NCBI RefSeq assembly: GCF_000800255.1 | Contig: NZ_CP009747.1 | Coordinates: forward strand, 2,976,001 to 3,040,000 | DNA length: 64,000 nucleotides | Direction of reading: 5' to 3' | Source of the DNA: Pseudomonas parafulva | Lineage (GTDB): Bacteria; Pseudomonadota; Gammaproteobacteria; Pseudomonadales; Pseudomonadaceae | In this document: positions 12,004 through 21,127 of the stretch, one piece after another | How the letters are laid out: the number at the start of each line of letters is the position of its first letter | Numbering within the stretch: the stretch's first letter is position 1 | Notes under the pieces: model-generated | What the model saw: the letters and a program-made list of their open reading frames with translations, nothing else | Database searches by the model: none | What the model was told of the DNA's origin: nothing | Made by a program: the position numbers and the translations under genes

Positions 12004-12758
12004 TAAGCACGGGCTCCAGCTTCGACCTGCTCGCTGGTCTTACCGAAGCGGCGCTGGCGCGAAGCGAAATCGGCCAACGCGGTGCGCATGGCCTCGTGTT
12101 TGAAGTCCGGCCAGTAGAGGTCGGAGAAATACAGTTCGGCGTACGCCAACTGCCAAAGGAGGAAATTGCTAATGCGGTGCTCGCCACCGGTGCGGATGCA
12201 CAGGTCGGGCAGCGGCAAATCGCCGGTCGCCAGGCAGGTCTGCAACAACTCAGGGGTAATGTCATCGGCCCTCAGGTGGCCAGCCTGCACTTCGCGTGCG
12301 AGACGTTGAGCCGCCTGGGCGATATCCCATTGCCCGCCATAGTTGGCCGCGACCTGAAGAATGAAGCGGTCATTGCCGGCTGTCAGCGCCTCGGCTTCGC
12401 GCATTGCCGCCTGCAATTCCGGATGAAAACGCGAACGATCGCCGATGATGCGCAGGCTGATGTTGTTGTCGTTCAGGCGCTTGGCTTCGCGGCGCAAGGC
12501 CGAAAAGAACAGCTCCATCAACGCCCCCACTTCATCGGCCGGACGCTGCCAGTTCTCGCTGGAGAAGGCGAAGAGCGTGAGCACTTCGACCTTCGCCTCG
12601 GCACAGACCTCGATCACCGCACGTACCGCATCGACGCCCGCCTTGTGCCCGGCAACACCGGGCAACAGGCGCTTCTTCGCCCAGCGGTTATTGCCGTCCA
12701 TGATGATCGCGACATGACGCGGCACCACAGACGGTGCCGCCAGCTTGGTCTTATCCAT
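12003..12758 (-). CDS. uppS: Undecaprenyl pyrophosphate synthase
   Basis: Cis-prenyltransferase that builds the C55 lipid carrier for peptidoglycan and O-antigen from FPP and IPP. The 251 residues include the catalytic block HVAIIMDGNNRWAKKR with the essential Asp at 21, FAFSSENWQRP near 75 and the C-terminal signature CIRTGGEHRISNFLLWQ near 190. It follows frr by 15 nt and overlaps cdsA by one base. Confidence 0.97.
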   Translation of the reverse strand: MDKTKLAAPSVVPRHVAIIMDGNNRWAKKRLLPGVAGHKAGVDAVRAVIEVCAEAKVEVLTLFAFSSENWQRPADEVGALMELFFSALRREAKRLNDNNISLRIIGDRSRFHPELQAAMREAEALTAGNDRFILQVAANYGGQWDIAQAAQRLAREVQAGHLRADDITPELLQTCLATGDLPLPDLCIRTGGEHRISNFLLWQLAYAELYFSDLYWPDFKHEAMRTALADFASRQRRFGKTSEQVEAGARA

Positions 12759-12773
12759 GAAAAAACCCCGGCC

Positions 12774-13331
12774 TCAGACGGCCATCAGGTCCTTTTCCTT
12801 GTCTTCCGTAGCCTTGGCGATCTGCGCCTCGAAATCCTTGATCAGCTTGTCGATGTCGGCGCTGGCGCGACGCTCTTCGTCCTCGCTGATTGCCTTGTCC
12901 TTGGACAGCTTCTTCAAGTCGCCCAGCGCATCACGACGAATGTTGCGCACTGCCACACGTGCATCTTCAGCGGCCGCTCGGGCCTGCTTGGTGAAGCCCT
13001 TGCGGGTCTCTTCGGTCAGCGGCGCCATCTTGACCAGCAGCAGCTCGCCCAGGTTGGTCGGGTTGAGGTTCAGACCGGCACTGCCGATAGCCTTGTCGAT
13101 TGCGGCCAGCATGTTGCGCTCGAAAGGCACCACTTGCAGCGTCTGGTTGTCCTTGACGGTCACGTTCGCCACGCCGGTCAGCGGGGTGTCGGTGCCATAG
13201 TAGGGCACCATCACGCTACCGAGTACGCTTGGATGCGCCTTGCCGGTACGGATCTGGCCAAAGGCATGGGCCAGCGACTCCAGCGACTTCTTCATCCGCT
13301 CCTGAGCGTCTTTCTTGATTTCGTTGATCAT
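12774..13331 (-). CDS. frr: Ribosome recycling factor
   Basis: Splits post-termination ribosomes together with EF-G. The 185 residues are the exact family length and show the typical [20 protein letters not shown] and the [15 protein letters not shown] helix. The gene starts in an ATGA-type overlap with the pyrH stop, and uppS follows 15 nt later, the conserved order pyrH-frr-uppS-cdsA-dxr. Confidence 0.97.
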   Translation of the reverse strand: MINEIKKDAQERMKKSLESLAHAFGQIRTGKAHPSVLGSVMVPYYGTDTPLTGVANVTVKDNQTLQVVPFERNMLAAIDKAIGSAGLNLNPTNLGELLLVKMAPLTEETRKGFTKQARAAAEDARVAVRNIRRDALGDLKKLSKDKAISEDEERRASADIDKLIKDFEAQIAKATEDKEKDLMAV

Positions 13332-14071
13332 TTTTGAACTTCCTCGATCAGAGTTCCTTCAGCACCACCATGCACGATATTCAGCAGGGCGCCGGGCTTG
13401 TTCATATTGAAGACACGCAGCGGCATCTTGTGATCACGGCAAAGGCAGATTGCCGTCAGGTCCATCACGCCCAGCTTGCGATCCAGCACTTCATCGTAAG
13501 ACAGATGATCGAACTTCTCGGCATGCGGGTCTTTGAATGGGTCTGCAGTGTATACGCCATCCACCTTGGTTGCCTTCAATACCACGTCGGCATCGATTTC
13601 GATGGCGCGCAGGCAAGCGGCGGAGTCGGTGGTGAAGAAGGGGTTGCCGGTGCCGGCGGCGAAGATCACCACTTCCTTGGCGTTCAAGTGGCGCATGGCC
13701 TTGCGACGATCATAATGATCGGTCACCCCCACCATGGAAATCGCCGACATGACGACGGCGGTGATGTTCGCCCGCTCCAAGGCATCGCGCATGGCCAGAG
13801 CGTTCATCACGGTAGCCAGCATGCCCATATGGTCGCCAGTCACTCGGTCCATGCCGGCAGCACTGAGGGCTGCACCACGGAACAGGTTGCCGCCACCGAT
13901 CACCAGGCCGACTTGAACGCCGATGCCGACCAGCTGGCCGACTTCCAGCGCCATGCGATCCAGGACCTTGGGGTCGATCCCGAACTCTTCCGAGCCCATC
14001 AGGGCCTCGCCGCTAAGTTTGAGTAGAATGCGTTTATAGCGAGCCTGATGACCACTACCCTGCTGAGCCAT
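13328..14071 (-). CDS. pyrH: UMP kinase
   Basis: Phosphorylates UMP to UDP in pyrimidine nucleotide synthesis; a hexameric amino-acid-kinase-fold enzyme. The 247 residues include [14 protein letters not shown], the glycine-rich [28 protein letters not shown] and [17 protein letters not shown] hairpin terminator ends tsf before it, so pyrH probably has its own promoter in the 178-nt gap. It starts the pyrH-frr-uppS-cdsA-dxr run. Confidence 0.97.
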   Translation of the reverse strand: MAQQGSGHQARYKRILLKLSGEALMGSEEFGIDPKVLDRMALEVGQLVGIGVQVGLVIGGGNLFRGAALSAAGMDRVTGDHMGMLATVMNALAMRDALERANITAVVMSAISMVGVTDHYDRRKAMRHLNAKEVVIFAAGTGNPFFTTDSAACLRAIEIDADVVLKATKVDGVYTADPFKDPHAEKFDHLSYDEVLDRKLGVMDLTAICLCRDHKMPLRVFNMNKPGALLNIVHGGAEGTLIEEVQK

Positions 14072-14139
14072 TGCGAATCTCTCCTGCGGCGTTTGTAAAA
14101 AATCTGGCGGGCTGTATCAGCCTACGCGTAACTCTAACG

Positions 14140-14158
14140 TGACGCAGCGTATGCGTCA
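14140..14158. repeat. 7-bp inverted repeat upstream of pyrH
   Basis: TGACGCA and TGCGTCA flank a 5-nt spacer in the gap between tsf and pyrH. It could be an operator or a short hairpin near the pyrH promoter. No factor is recognised. Confidence 0.35.
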
Positions 14159-14194
14159 GCGAACAGCGGCCTGATAAACCGCGCGCGCTTTGAC

Positions 14195-14228
14195 AAAGAG
14201 GCTGCGCGCGTGAGCGGGCAGCCTCTTC
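14195..14228 (-). terminator. Rho-independent terminator after tsf
   Basis: Read on the minus strand, AAGAGGCTGC pairs with GCAGCCTCTT around a 13-nt loop, and the transcript ends in a short T-rich tract. It lies 22 nt after the tsf stop and separates the rpsB-tsf transcript from pyrH. Confidence 0.8.
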
Positions 14229-14249
14229 GGGGCGACAGACGGGGCTGTC

Positions 14250-15113
14250 TTACTGCTTGGCGGCAGCGACCTGGGCGGCAACTTCTTCAGCGAAGTTGTC
14301 AACCGGCTTCTCGATGCCTTCGCCGACTTTGAAGTAGGTGAAGGAAACGATTTCGGCGCCGGCTTTCTTGGCCAGATCACCGACCTTGACTTCCGGGTTC
14401 ATGACGAACGCCTGCTCTTTCAGCGAGGCTTCTGCCTTGAACTTGGTGATACGGCCGTTGATCATGTTCTCGACGATGTTTTCCGGCTTGCCGGCGATCT
14501 TGTCGGCGTTGAGTTGCAGGAAGACACCCTTCTCGCGCTCGATGGCCTCGGCGGAGATTTCCGACGAATCCAGGAACTCGGGGTTCGAGGCTGCAACGTG
14601 CATGGCAATGTTCTTCGCCAGCTCAACGTCACCGCCTTTCAGAACGACGACAGCGCCGATCTTGTTGCCGTGCAGGTAAGCACCGACAACGTCACCTTCA
14701 ACGCGCACCAGGCGACGGATGTTGACGTTTTCGCCACACTTGGCGACCAGGGCCTCACGAGCAGCCTCACGCGAAGCGATCAGCGGAGCAGCGTCGGTCA
14801 GTTTCTGAGCGAAGGCCTCTTCCAGGCTTTCGGCGACGAAGTTCTTGAAGTCGTCTTGCAGGGCCAGGAAGTCGGTCTGCGAGTTCACTTCCAGCAGAAC
14901 GGCGGATTTACCGTCGGTCTTGACTGCGATGGCGCCTTCAGCGGCGACGTTGCCGGCTTTCTTGGCGGCCTTGATGGCGCCCGAGGCACGCATGTCGTCA
15001 ATGGCTTTTTCGATGTCGCCGCCGGCCTTTTCCAGGGCCTTCTTGCAATCCATCATGCCTTCGCCGGTACGCTCGCGCAGTTCTTTGACCAGCGCTGCAG
15101 TAATTGCTGCCAT
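14250..15113 (-). CDS. tsf: Elongation factor Ts
   Basis: Guanine-nucleotide exchange factor for EF-Tu. The 287 residues begin with the UBA-like domain (ITAALVKELRERTGEGMMDCKKALEKAGGDIEKAI). They contain the EF-Tu contact motif as SQTDFLALQ near residue 80 and two dimerisation subdomains. It lies downstream of rpsB on the same strand, across a 186-nt gap with an intervening hairpin terminator or attenuator. Confidence 0.98.
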   Translation of the reverse strand: MAAITAALVKELRERTGEGMMDCKKALEKAGGDIEKAIDDMRASGAIKAAKKAGNVAAEGAIAVKTDGKSAVLLEVNSQTDFLALQDDFKNFVAESLEEAFAQKLTDAAPLIASREAAREALVAKCGENVNIRRLVRVEGDVVGAYLHGNKIGAVVVLKGGDVELAKNIAMHVAASNPEFLDSSEISAEAIEREKGVFLQLNADKIAGKPENIVENMINGRITKFKAEASLKEQAFVMNPEVKVGDLAKKAGAEIVSFTYFKVGEGIEKPVDNFAEEVAAQVAAAKQ

Positions 15114-15247
15114 TTCAAAATCCTCTTGGAAAGTTTTTCAACCATTCCACCCGTGCATCACGGGCGTTCTAAATCTGCAAATCCACTGTCTTCACACCTG
15201 CCCGGCACATGATGCGCCCGTCGGCTGACAGGAGGATTTCAGGTGGC

Positions 15248-15271
15248 AAAAAGGGGGCCAAGCCCCCTTTT
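15248..15271 (-). terminator. Hairpin terminator/attenuator between rpsB and tsf
   Basis: On the minus strand AAAAGGGGGC-TTG-GCCCCCTTTTT forms a strong stem with a five-T tail, about 29 nt after the rpsB stop. Partial read-through here would set the S2 to EF-Ts ratio, as is known for other gammaproteobacteria. Confidence 0.82.
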
Positions 15272-15299
15272 CGCGTACCAAGTAGACGCTGGGCGTCAA

Positions 15300-16037
15300 T
15301 TACTCGGCCGCTGGTGCCGCCGCTTCTTCAGCGTAGACTTCGGTGCCGCCAGCAACGTTGTTGCGGCCGCGGATGACAGCGTCAGCCATCGAAGTCATGT
15401 ACAGCTCGATAGCGCGAATGGCGTCATCGTTACCTGGAATGATGTAGTCGACGCCTTCCGGGCTGCTGTTGGTATCGACGACGCCGATGACCGGGATGCC
15501 CAGCTTGTTGGCTTCGGTGATCGCGATGCGCTCGTGATCAACGTCGATGACGAACAGTGCGTCAGGCAGACCGCCCATGTCCTTGATGCCGCCCAGGCTG
15601 CGATCCAGTTTTTCCAGATCACGCGAACGCATCAGGGCTTCTTTCTTGGTCAGCTTGGCGAAGGTGCCATCGTCGGCCTGGGTTTCCAGGTCGCGCAGAC
15701 GCTTGATCGAAGCACGGATGGTTTTGTAGTTGGTCAGCATGCCGCCCAACCAGCGGTGGTCGACATACGGCGAACCGCAGCGTGCTGCTTGCTCGGCGAC
15801 CAGTTTGCCGGCCGAACGCTTGGTGCCGACGAACAGGATCTTGTTCTTGCCCTGGGCCAGGCGCTCGACGAACGACAGTGCGTCGTTGAACATCGGCAGG
15901 GTTTTTTCCAGGTTGATGATGTGGATCTTGTTGCGCGCGCCGAAAATGTACTTGCCCATTTTCGGGTTCCAGTAACGGGTCTGGTGGCCGAAGTGCACAC
16001 CGGCCTTCAGCATATCGCGCATGTTGACTTGGGACAT
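15300..16037 (-). CDS. rpsB: 30S ribosomal protein S2
   Basis: Primary-assembly-independent protein of the small ribosomal subunit; needed for S1 binding. The 245 residues start [27 protein letters not shown] and contain the second S2 signature ([33 protein letters not shown], seen in parts). It is divergent from map across a 354-nt region with a long structured leader, from which S2 is expected to repress its own operon. Confidence 0.98.
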   Translation of the reverse strand: MSQVNMRDMLKAGVHFGHQTRYWNPKMGKYIFGARNKIHIINLEKTLPMFNDALSFVERLAQGKNKILFVGTKRSAGKLVAEQAARCGSPYVDHRWLGGMLTNYKTIRASIKRLRDLETQADDGTFAKLTKKEALMRSRDLEKLDRSLGGIKDMGGLPDALFVIDVDHERIAITEANKLGIPVIGVVDTNSSPEGVDYIIPGNDDAIRAIELYMTSMADAVIRGRNNVAGGTEVYAEEAAAPAAE

Positions 16038-16172
16038 GATAGTTCCTTGATAAGTCGGGTTGGGCCTCCACGTATCCCAATGACCAACCCACGGACCCTA
16101 AGATCCCGGGCACCCAGGCCATCGTGTCGACACGTGTGTGGGTTAGGGCTGACGGGGACACCCCCGAAAGCG
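16038..16172 (-). promoter_or_regulatory. rpsB 5' leader (S2 autoregulatory region, t44-like position)
   Basis: About 135 nt of transcribed leader lie between the proposed promoter and the rpsB start, with several complementary GC-rich segments (for example GGTGCCCGGG and CCACACACGTG blocks). In E. coli the t44/tff RNA is the rpsB leader, and S2 represses translation through this region. The position is equivalent, but I cannot fold or align it here, so the identity is inferred from context. Confidence 0.5.
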
Positions 16173-16178
16173 GCGCAT

Positions 16179-16207
16179 GTTATACCACAGACTCCCACGG
16201 GTAGAAA
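16179..16207 (-). promoter_or_regulatory. Probable sigma-70 promoter of rpsB
   Basis: On the minus strand there is a -10 hexamer TATAAC and, 17 nt upstream, a weak -35 TTTCTA. It places the start of transcription roughly 135 nt before the rpsB ATG. Confidence 0.55.
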
Positions 16208-16310
16208 GAGCTGCGAGCTACAAGCTTCGAGCTACAAGCTGCAAGAGGAAGCGGTGGAGGATGACTCAGCGGCTTGCCGCTTGAAGCTTGCAGCTTGAGG
16301 CTTATCGCGT
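16206..16310. repeat. Intergenic AGCTTGCAGCTTG-type repeat cluster
   Basis: A short tract between rpsB and map is built of alternating GAGCTACAAGC, GCTTGAAGC and CTTGCAGC units that can pair with each other. It shares the 13-mer AGCTTGCAGCTTG (16285-16297) with the tract near 32378. Such units recur in Pseudomonas intergenic DNA. The map promoter (TAGAAT at about 16335) lies just beyond. Confidence 0.6.
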
Positions 16311-16391
16311 GCCGCGTGCCGCTGGCGGCTCTGATAGAATGCCGGTTTTCCCGTTTTGTTGTGCGCCGCTTGGCGCCGTAGAGAGCCTGTC

Positions 16392-17174
16392 ATGACCGTT
16401 ACCATCAAAACCGCAGAAGACATCGAGAAGATGCGCATCGCCGGCCGCCTGGCCGCCGAAGTTCTGGAGATGATCGAAGAGCACGTCAAGCCCGGTGTGA
16501 CCACCGAGGAGCTCAATCGCCTCTGCCACGACTACATCGTCGATGTCCAGCAAGCGATCCCCGCTCCGCTCGACTACAAGGGCTTTCCCAAGTCGATCTG
16601 CACCTCGATCAACCATGTCGTCTGCCACGGCATTCCCAACGACAAGCCGCTCAAGAACGGCGATACGCTGAACATCGACGTGACCGTGATCAAAGACGGC
16701 TTCCACGGCGACACCAGCCGCATGTTCCATGTCGGCAGCGTCGCGCCCTGGGCCGAGCGGCTGTCCAAGGTCACCCAGGAATGCCTGTACAAAGCCATTG
16801 AACTGGTCAAGCCAGGCTGCCGCCTGGGCGACATCGGCGAAGTGATCCAGAAGCATGCGGAAAAGAACGGCTTCTCCGTGGTGCGCGAGTTCTGCGGTCA
16901 CGGCATTGGCCGAGTGTTCCATGAAGAGCCGCAGATCGTGCACTACGGCAAGGCCGGCACGGGCATGGAACTCAAGGAAGGCATGACCTTCACCATCGAG
17001 CCGATGATCAACCAGGGCAAAGCCGACACCAAGGTGCTGGGCGACGGCTGGACGGCGGTGACCAAGGACCACAAGCTCTCGGCACAGTGGGAGCACACCC
17101 TCGTGGTGACCGCCACAGGCTACGAAATCTTCACCCTGCGCAAAGACGACACCATCGCCCGAACCTCGGCGTAA
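16392..17174 (+). CDS. map: Methionine aminopeptidase type I
   Basis: Removes the initiator methionine from nascent proteins; a dimetal enzyme. The 260 residues match the family length. Metal-ligand blocks are visible: [19 protein letters not shown] with both aspartates near 97 and 108, [14 protein letters not shown] with the His near 171, FTIEPMIN near 205 and [11 protein letters not shown] near 236. [15 protein letters not shown] was preferred to longer in-frame starts. It diverges from rpsB and is followed 23 nt later by glnD. Confidence 0.97.
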   Translation: MTVTIKTAEDIEKMRIAGRLAAEVLEMIEEHVKPGVTTEELNRLCHDYIVDVQQAIPAPLDYKGFPKSICTSINHVVCHGIPNDKPLKNGDTLNIDVTVIKDGFHGDTSRMFHVGSVAPWAERLSKVTQECLYKAIELVKPGCRLGDIGEVIQKHAEKNGFSVVREFCGHGIGRVFHEEPQIVHYGKAGTGMELKEGMTFTIEPMINQGKADTKVLGDGWTAVTKDHKLSAQWEHTLVVTATGYEIFTLRKDDTIARTSA

Positions 17175-17197
17175 ATTCAATTCAGGAAGGCGACCCG

Positions 17198-19897
17198 ATG
17201 CCCCAGGTGGATCCCGAGTTGTTCGATCGCGGCCAGTTCCAAGCGGAGCTGGCGCTCAAGGCAAGCCCCATCCCCGCCTTCAAGAAAGCCTTGCGCCAGG
17301 CCGGCGAGGTGTTCGACAGGCGCTTTCGCGAAGGCGCCGAGATTCGCCAACTGATCGAGGATCGCGCCTGGTTCGTCGACAACATCCTGCAGCAGGCCTG
17401 GAATCAGTTCGACTGGGGCAACCTGAACGGCATCGCCCTGGTGGCGGTGGGCGGCTATGGCCGCGGCGAACTGCACCCCTGGTCGGACATCGACCTGCTG
17501 ATCCTGCTCGACTGTGCCGAGCACGAACAGTACCGCGATGCTATCGAGCGCTTCCTGACTCTGCTGTGGGACATCGGCCTGGAAGTCGGACAGAGCGTTC
17601 GCACGGTCGAGGAATGCGCCGAACAGGCGCAAGCGGACCTGACGGTGATCACCAACCTGATGGAAAGTCGCACCGTGGCCGGCCCTGAATCTCTCCGTCA
17701 GCGCATGCTGGAAGTCACCAGTACGGCGCACATGTGGCCGAGCAAGGCGTTCTTCCTGGCCAAGCGCGCCGAACTTCAGGCCCGGCACCACAAATACAAC
17801 GACACCGAATATAACCTCGAGCCCAACGTCAAAGGCTCGCCCGGCGGTCTGCGCGATATCCAGACCGTGCTCTGGGTCGCGCGCCGTCAATACGGCACGC
17901 TCAACCTCAACGCCCTGGCCGGCGAAGGCTTCCTGCTGGAAAGCGAGAACGAACTGCTGGCCTCCTCCCAGGCCTTTCTCTGGCGCGTGCGCTATGCCTT
18001 GCACATGCTCGCTGGGCGCGCCGAGGATCGCCTGCTGTTCGACCACCAGCGCAGCATCGCCACGCTGCTCGGCTATGGCGACGACAACCCCAAGCGCGCC
18101 ATCGAGCAGTTCATGCAGCAGTACTACCGGGTGGTGATGAGCATCAGCCAGCTGTGCGACCTGATCATCCAGCACTTCGAGGAAGTGATCCTGGCCGATG
18201 ACAGCGGTAGCACTCAGCCGCTCAATGCGCGCTTTCGCGTGCACGATGGCTATATAGAAGCGGTCAGCCCCAACGTGTTCAAGCGCACGCCCTTCGCCAT
18301 GCTCGAAGTGTTCGTGCTGATGGCCCAGCACCCGGAAATAAAAGGCGTTCGCGCCGATACCGTGCGCTTGCTGCGCGAGCATCGTCATCTGATCGACGAC
18401 AAGTTCCGCCACGACATCCGCAACACCAGCCTGTTCATCGAGCTGTTCAAGTGCGAGATCGGCATCCACCGCAACCTGCGCCGCATGAACCGCTACGGCA
18501 TCCTTGGCCGCTACCTGCCGGAGTTCGGCCTGATCGTCGGGCAGATGCAGCACGACCTGTTCCACATCTATACGGTCGATGCGCACACGCTCAACCTGAT
18601 CAAGCACCTGCGCAAGCTGCAGTACACCCCGGTGTCGGAGAAATTCCCGCTGGCCAGCAAGCTCATGGGGCGCCTGCCCAAGCCTGAGCTGATCTACCTG
18701 GCAGGCCTCTACCACGACATCGGCAAGGGCCGTCAGGGCGATCACTCCGAGCTTGGCGCCGTCGACGCCCAAGCCTTCTGCGAACGCCATCAGTTGCCGG
18801 CGTGGGACTCCAGACTGATCGTCTGGCTGGTGCAGAACCACTTGGTGATGTCCACCACCGCCCAGCGCAAGGACCTCTCCGACCCTCAGGTCATCCACGA
18901 TTTCGCCTTGCACGTGGGCGACGAAACGCGCCTGGACTACCTCTACGTGCTCACCGTGGCCGACATCAACGCCACCAACCCGAGCCTGTGGAACTCCTGG
19001 CGCGCCAGCCTGCTGCGCCAGCTCTACACCGAGACCAAGCGGGCGCTGCGCCGAGGCCTGGAAAACCCGCTGGACCGCGAAGAGCAGATCCGGCAAACCC
19101 AGAGCGCCGCGCTGGACATCCTGATTCGCGAGGGCACCGACCCTGATGACGTGGAACAGCTCTGGTCGCAACTGGGCGATGACTACTTCCTCAAGCACAC
19201 TGCCGCCGATGTGGCCTGGCACAGCGATGCGATCCTGCAGCAGCCGGCCGACGGTGGCCCGTTGGTGCTGATCAAGGAAACCACCCAGCGCGAATTCGAA
19301 GGGGGCACGCAGATCTTCATCTACGCCCCCGACCAGCATGATTTCTTCGCCGTGACCGTGGCAGCGATGGCCCAGCTCAACCTGAACATCCACGATGCGC
19401 GCATCATCACCTCCAGCAGCCAGTTCACCCTCGACACCTACATCGTGCTCGACAATGACGGGGGCTCGATCGGCGACAACCCGCAGCGGGTCAAGCAGAT
19501 CCGCGAAGGGCTGACCGAAGCCCTGCGCAACCCCGAGGACTATCCGACCATCATCCAGCGTCGCGTGCCGCGCCAGCTCAAGCACTTCAACTTCGCCCCG
19601 CAGGTGACCATCCACAACGACGCCCAGCGGCCGGTGACCATCCTCGAGATCATCGCCCCGGACCGCCCCGGTCTGCTGGCGCGCCTGGGGCGAATCTTCC
19701 TGGAGTTCGACCTGTCGCTGCAGAACGCCAAGATCGCCACACTCGGCGAGCGCGTGGAAGACGTGTTCTTCATCACCGACGCCGACAACCAGCCCTTGTC
19801 CGACCCGCACCTGTGCAGCCGCCTGCAGGAAGCCATCGTCCAGCAGTTGCAGGCCGGCCAGACCCACGATAGCAGCGCCACCCGCGTGACCTTCTGA
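17198..19897 (+). CDS. glnD: Bifunctional [protein-PII] uridylyltransferase/removing enzyme
   Basis: Primary glutamine sensor: uridylylates PII (GlnB/GlnK) when nitrogen is short and removes UMP when glutamine is high, thereby controlling NtrB/NtrC and glutamine synthetase. The 899 residues show a nucleotidyltransferase domain ([17 protein letters not shown] near 90), an HD hydrolase domain ([18 protein letters not shown] near 505) and two C-terminal ACT domains (from about 705 and 815). A GGAAGG ribosome site precedes the ATG. The map-glnD-dapC order is typical of pseudomonads. Confidence 0.98.
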   Translation: MPQVDPELFDRGQFQAELALKASPIPAFKKALRQAGEVFDRRFREGAEIRQLIEDRAWFVDNILQQAWNQFDWGNLNGIALVAVGGYGRGELHPWSDIDLLILLDCAEHEQYRDAIERFLTLLWDIGLEVGQSVRTVEECAEQAQADLTVITNLMESRTVAGPESLRQRMLEVTSTAHMWPSKAFFLAKRAELQARHHKYNDTEYNLEPNVKGSPGGLRDIQTVLWVARRQYGTLNLNALAGEGFLLESENELLASSQAFLWRVRYALHMLAGRAEDRLLFDHQRSIATLLGYGDDNPKRAIEQFMQQYYRVVMSISQLCDLIIQHFEEVILADDSGSTQPLNARFRVHDGYIEAVSPNVFKRTPFAMLEVFVLMAQHPEIKGVRADTVRLLREHRHLIDDKFRHDIRNTSLFIELFKCEIGIHRNLRRMNRYGILGRYLPEFGLIVGQMQHDLFHIYTVDAHTLNLIKHLRKLQYTPVSEKFPLASKLMGRLPKPELIYLAGLYHDIGKGRQGDHSELGAVDAQAFCERHQLPAWDSRLIVWLVQNHLVMSTTAQRKDLSDPQVIHDFALHVGDETRLDYLYVLTVADINATNPSLWNSWRASLLRQLYTETKRALRRGLENPLDREEQIRQTQSAALDILIREGTDPDDVEQLWSQLGDDYFLKHTAADVAWHSDAILQQPADGGPLVLIKETTQREFEGGTQIFIYAPDQHDFFAVTVAAMAQLNLNIHDARIITSSSQFTLDTYIVLDNDGGSIGDNPQRVKQIREGLTEALRNPEDYPTIIQRRVPRQLKHFNFAPQVTIHNDAQRPVTILEIIAPDRPGLLARLGRIFLEFDLSLQNAKIATLGERVEDVFFITDADNQPLSDPHLCSRLQEAIVQQLQAGQTHDSSATRVTF

Positions 19898-19918
19898 CGA
19901 TTACGAGACCTTGCGCCG

Positions 19919-21118
19919 ATGAACCATGCCTTGACCCAGCTTCAGCCCTACCCCTTCGAAAAGCTGCGCGCCCTGCTGGGCAGCGTGAAGCCTGCGGCGG
20001 ACAAACGCGCCATCGCCCTGTCGATCGGTGAGCCGAAGCACGAATCCCCGGCGTTCGTCGCCAAGGCTCTGGCCGACAACCTTGACAAGCTCGCGGTCTA
20101 CCCCAGCACCCTGGGCCTGCCCGCCCTACGCCAGGCCATCGGCCAATGGTGCGAGCGGCGCTTCGGCGTACCGGCTGGCTGGCTGGACGCCGAGCGGCAC
20201 ATCCTGCCGGTCAACGGCACCCGCGAAGCACTGTTCGCCTTCACCCAGGCGGTGGTGAACCGGGCTGACGACGGCCTGGTGGTCAGCCCCAACCCCTTCT
20301 ATCAGATCTACGAAGGCGCAGCGTTGCTGGCCGGAGCCACCCCGCACTACTTGCCGTGCCTGGAAAGCAACGGGTTCAACCCGGACTTCGGCGCCGTGCC
20401 AGCCGAGGTGTGGCAGCGTTGCCAGATCCTGTTCCTGTGCTCGCCGGGCAACCCGACCGGCGCACTGGTGCCGATGGATACCCTCAAGCAGTTGATCGCG
20501 CTGGCCGACGAGCATGACTTCGTGATCGCCGCCGACGAATGCTACAGCGAGCTGTACTTCGACGAAGAGGCGCCGCCACCGGGTCTGCTCAGCGCCTGCG
20601 CGGAGTTGGGTCGCAACGACTTCAAGCGTTGCGTGGTGTTCCACAGCCTGTCCAAGCGCTCCAACCTGCCAGGGCTGCGCTCAGGCTTCGTGGCGGGCGA
20701 CGCCGAGATCATCAAGCCCTTCCTGCTGTACCGGACCTACCATGGCTGCGCCATGCCGGTGCAGACCCAACTGGCCAGCATCGCCGCCTGGCAGGACGAA
20801 GCCCATGTGCGTGCCAACCGCGACCAGTACCGCGCCAAGTACGAAGCGGTGCTGCAGATTCTGCAGCCGGTGATGGATGTCCAGCGCCCCGATGGCAGCT
20901 TCTACCTGTGGGCCAAGGTGCCGGGCTGCGATGCCGACTTCACCCGCGACCTGTTCCAGGCCGAGCACGTGACCGTAGTGCCGGGTTCCTATCTGTCCCG
21001 TGACGTGGACGGCGTCAACCCTGGAGCCGGGCGCGTGCGCATGGCGCTGGTGGCACCGCTGGCCGAGTGCATCGAGGCGGCGCAGCGGATCCGCGCGTTT
21101 CTCCAGGCTCGCGGCTGA
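19919..21118 (+). CDS. dapC: Succinyldiaminopimelate transaminase
   Basis: PLP-dependent class I/II aminotransferase that makes N-succinyl-LL-2,6-diaminopimelate from N-succinyl-2-amino-6-ketopimelate in lysine and peptidoglycan precursor synthesis. The 399 residues begin MNHALTQLQPYPFEKLRALL, the DapC-specific start. The PLP lysine is in FHSLSKRSNLPGLRSGF (K246), and AADECYSELYFDE holds the PLP-binding Asp. It is 21 nt after glnD. dapD and dapE lie further along on the same strand. General aminotransferase activity cannot be excluded from sequence alone. Confidence 0.93.
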   Translation: MNHALTQLQPYPFEKLRALLGSVKPAADKRAIALSIGEPKHESPAFVAKALADNLDKLAVYPSTLGLPALRQAIGQWCERRFGVPAGWLDAERHILPVNGTREALFAFTQAVVNRADDGLVVSPNPFYQIYEGAALLAGATPHYLPCLESNGFNPDFGAVPAEVWQRCQILFLCSPGNPTGALVPMDTLKQLIALADEHDFVIAADECYSELYFDEEAPPPGLLSACAELGRNDFKRCVVFHSLSKRSNLPGLRSGFVAGDAEIIKPFLLYRTYHGCAMPVQTQLASIAAWQDEAHVRANRDQYRAKYEAVLQILQPVMDVQRPDGSFYLWAKVPGCDADFTRDLFQAEHVTVVPGSYLSRDVDGVNPGAGRVRMALVAPLAECIEAAQRIRAFLQARG

Positions 21119-21127
21119 AATGCTGCG

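Noticed and set aside
17177..19867. 896-codon open frame antisense to glnD
   Set aside because: Mirror frame of a high-GC gene with strong third-position bias; it has no family similarity, and glnD is certain on the other strand.
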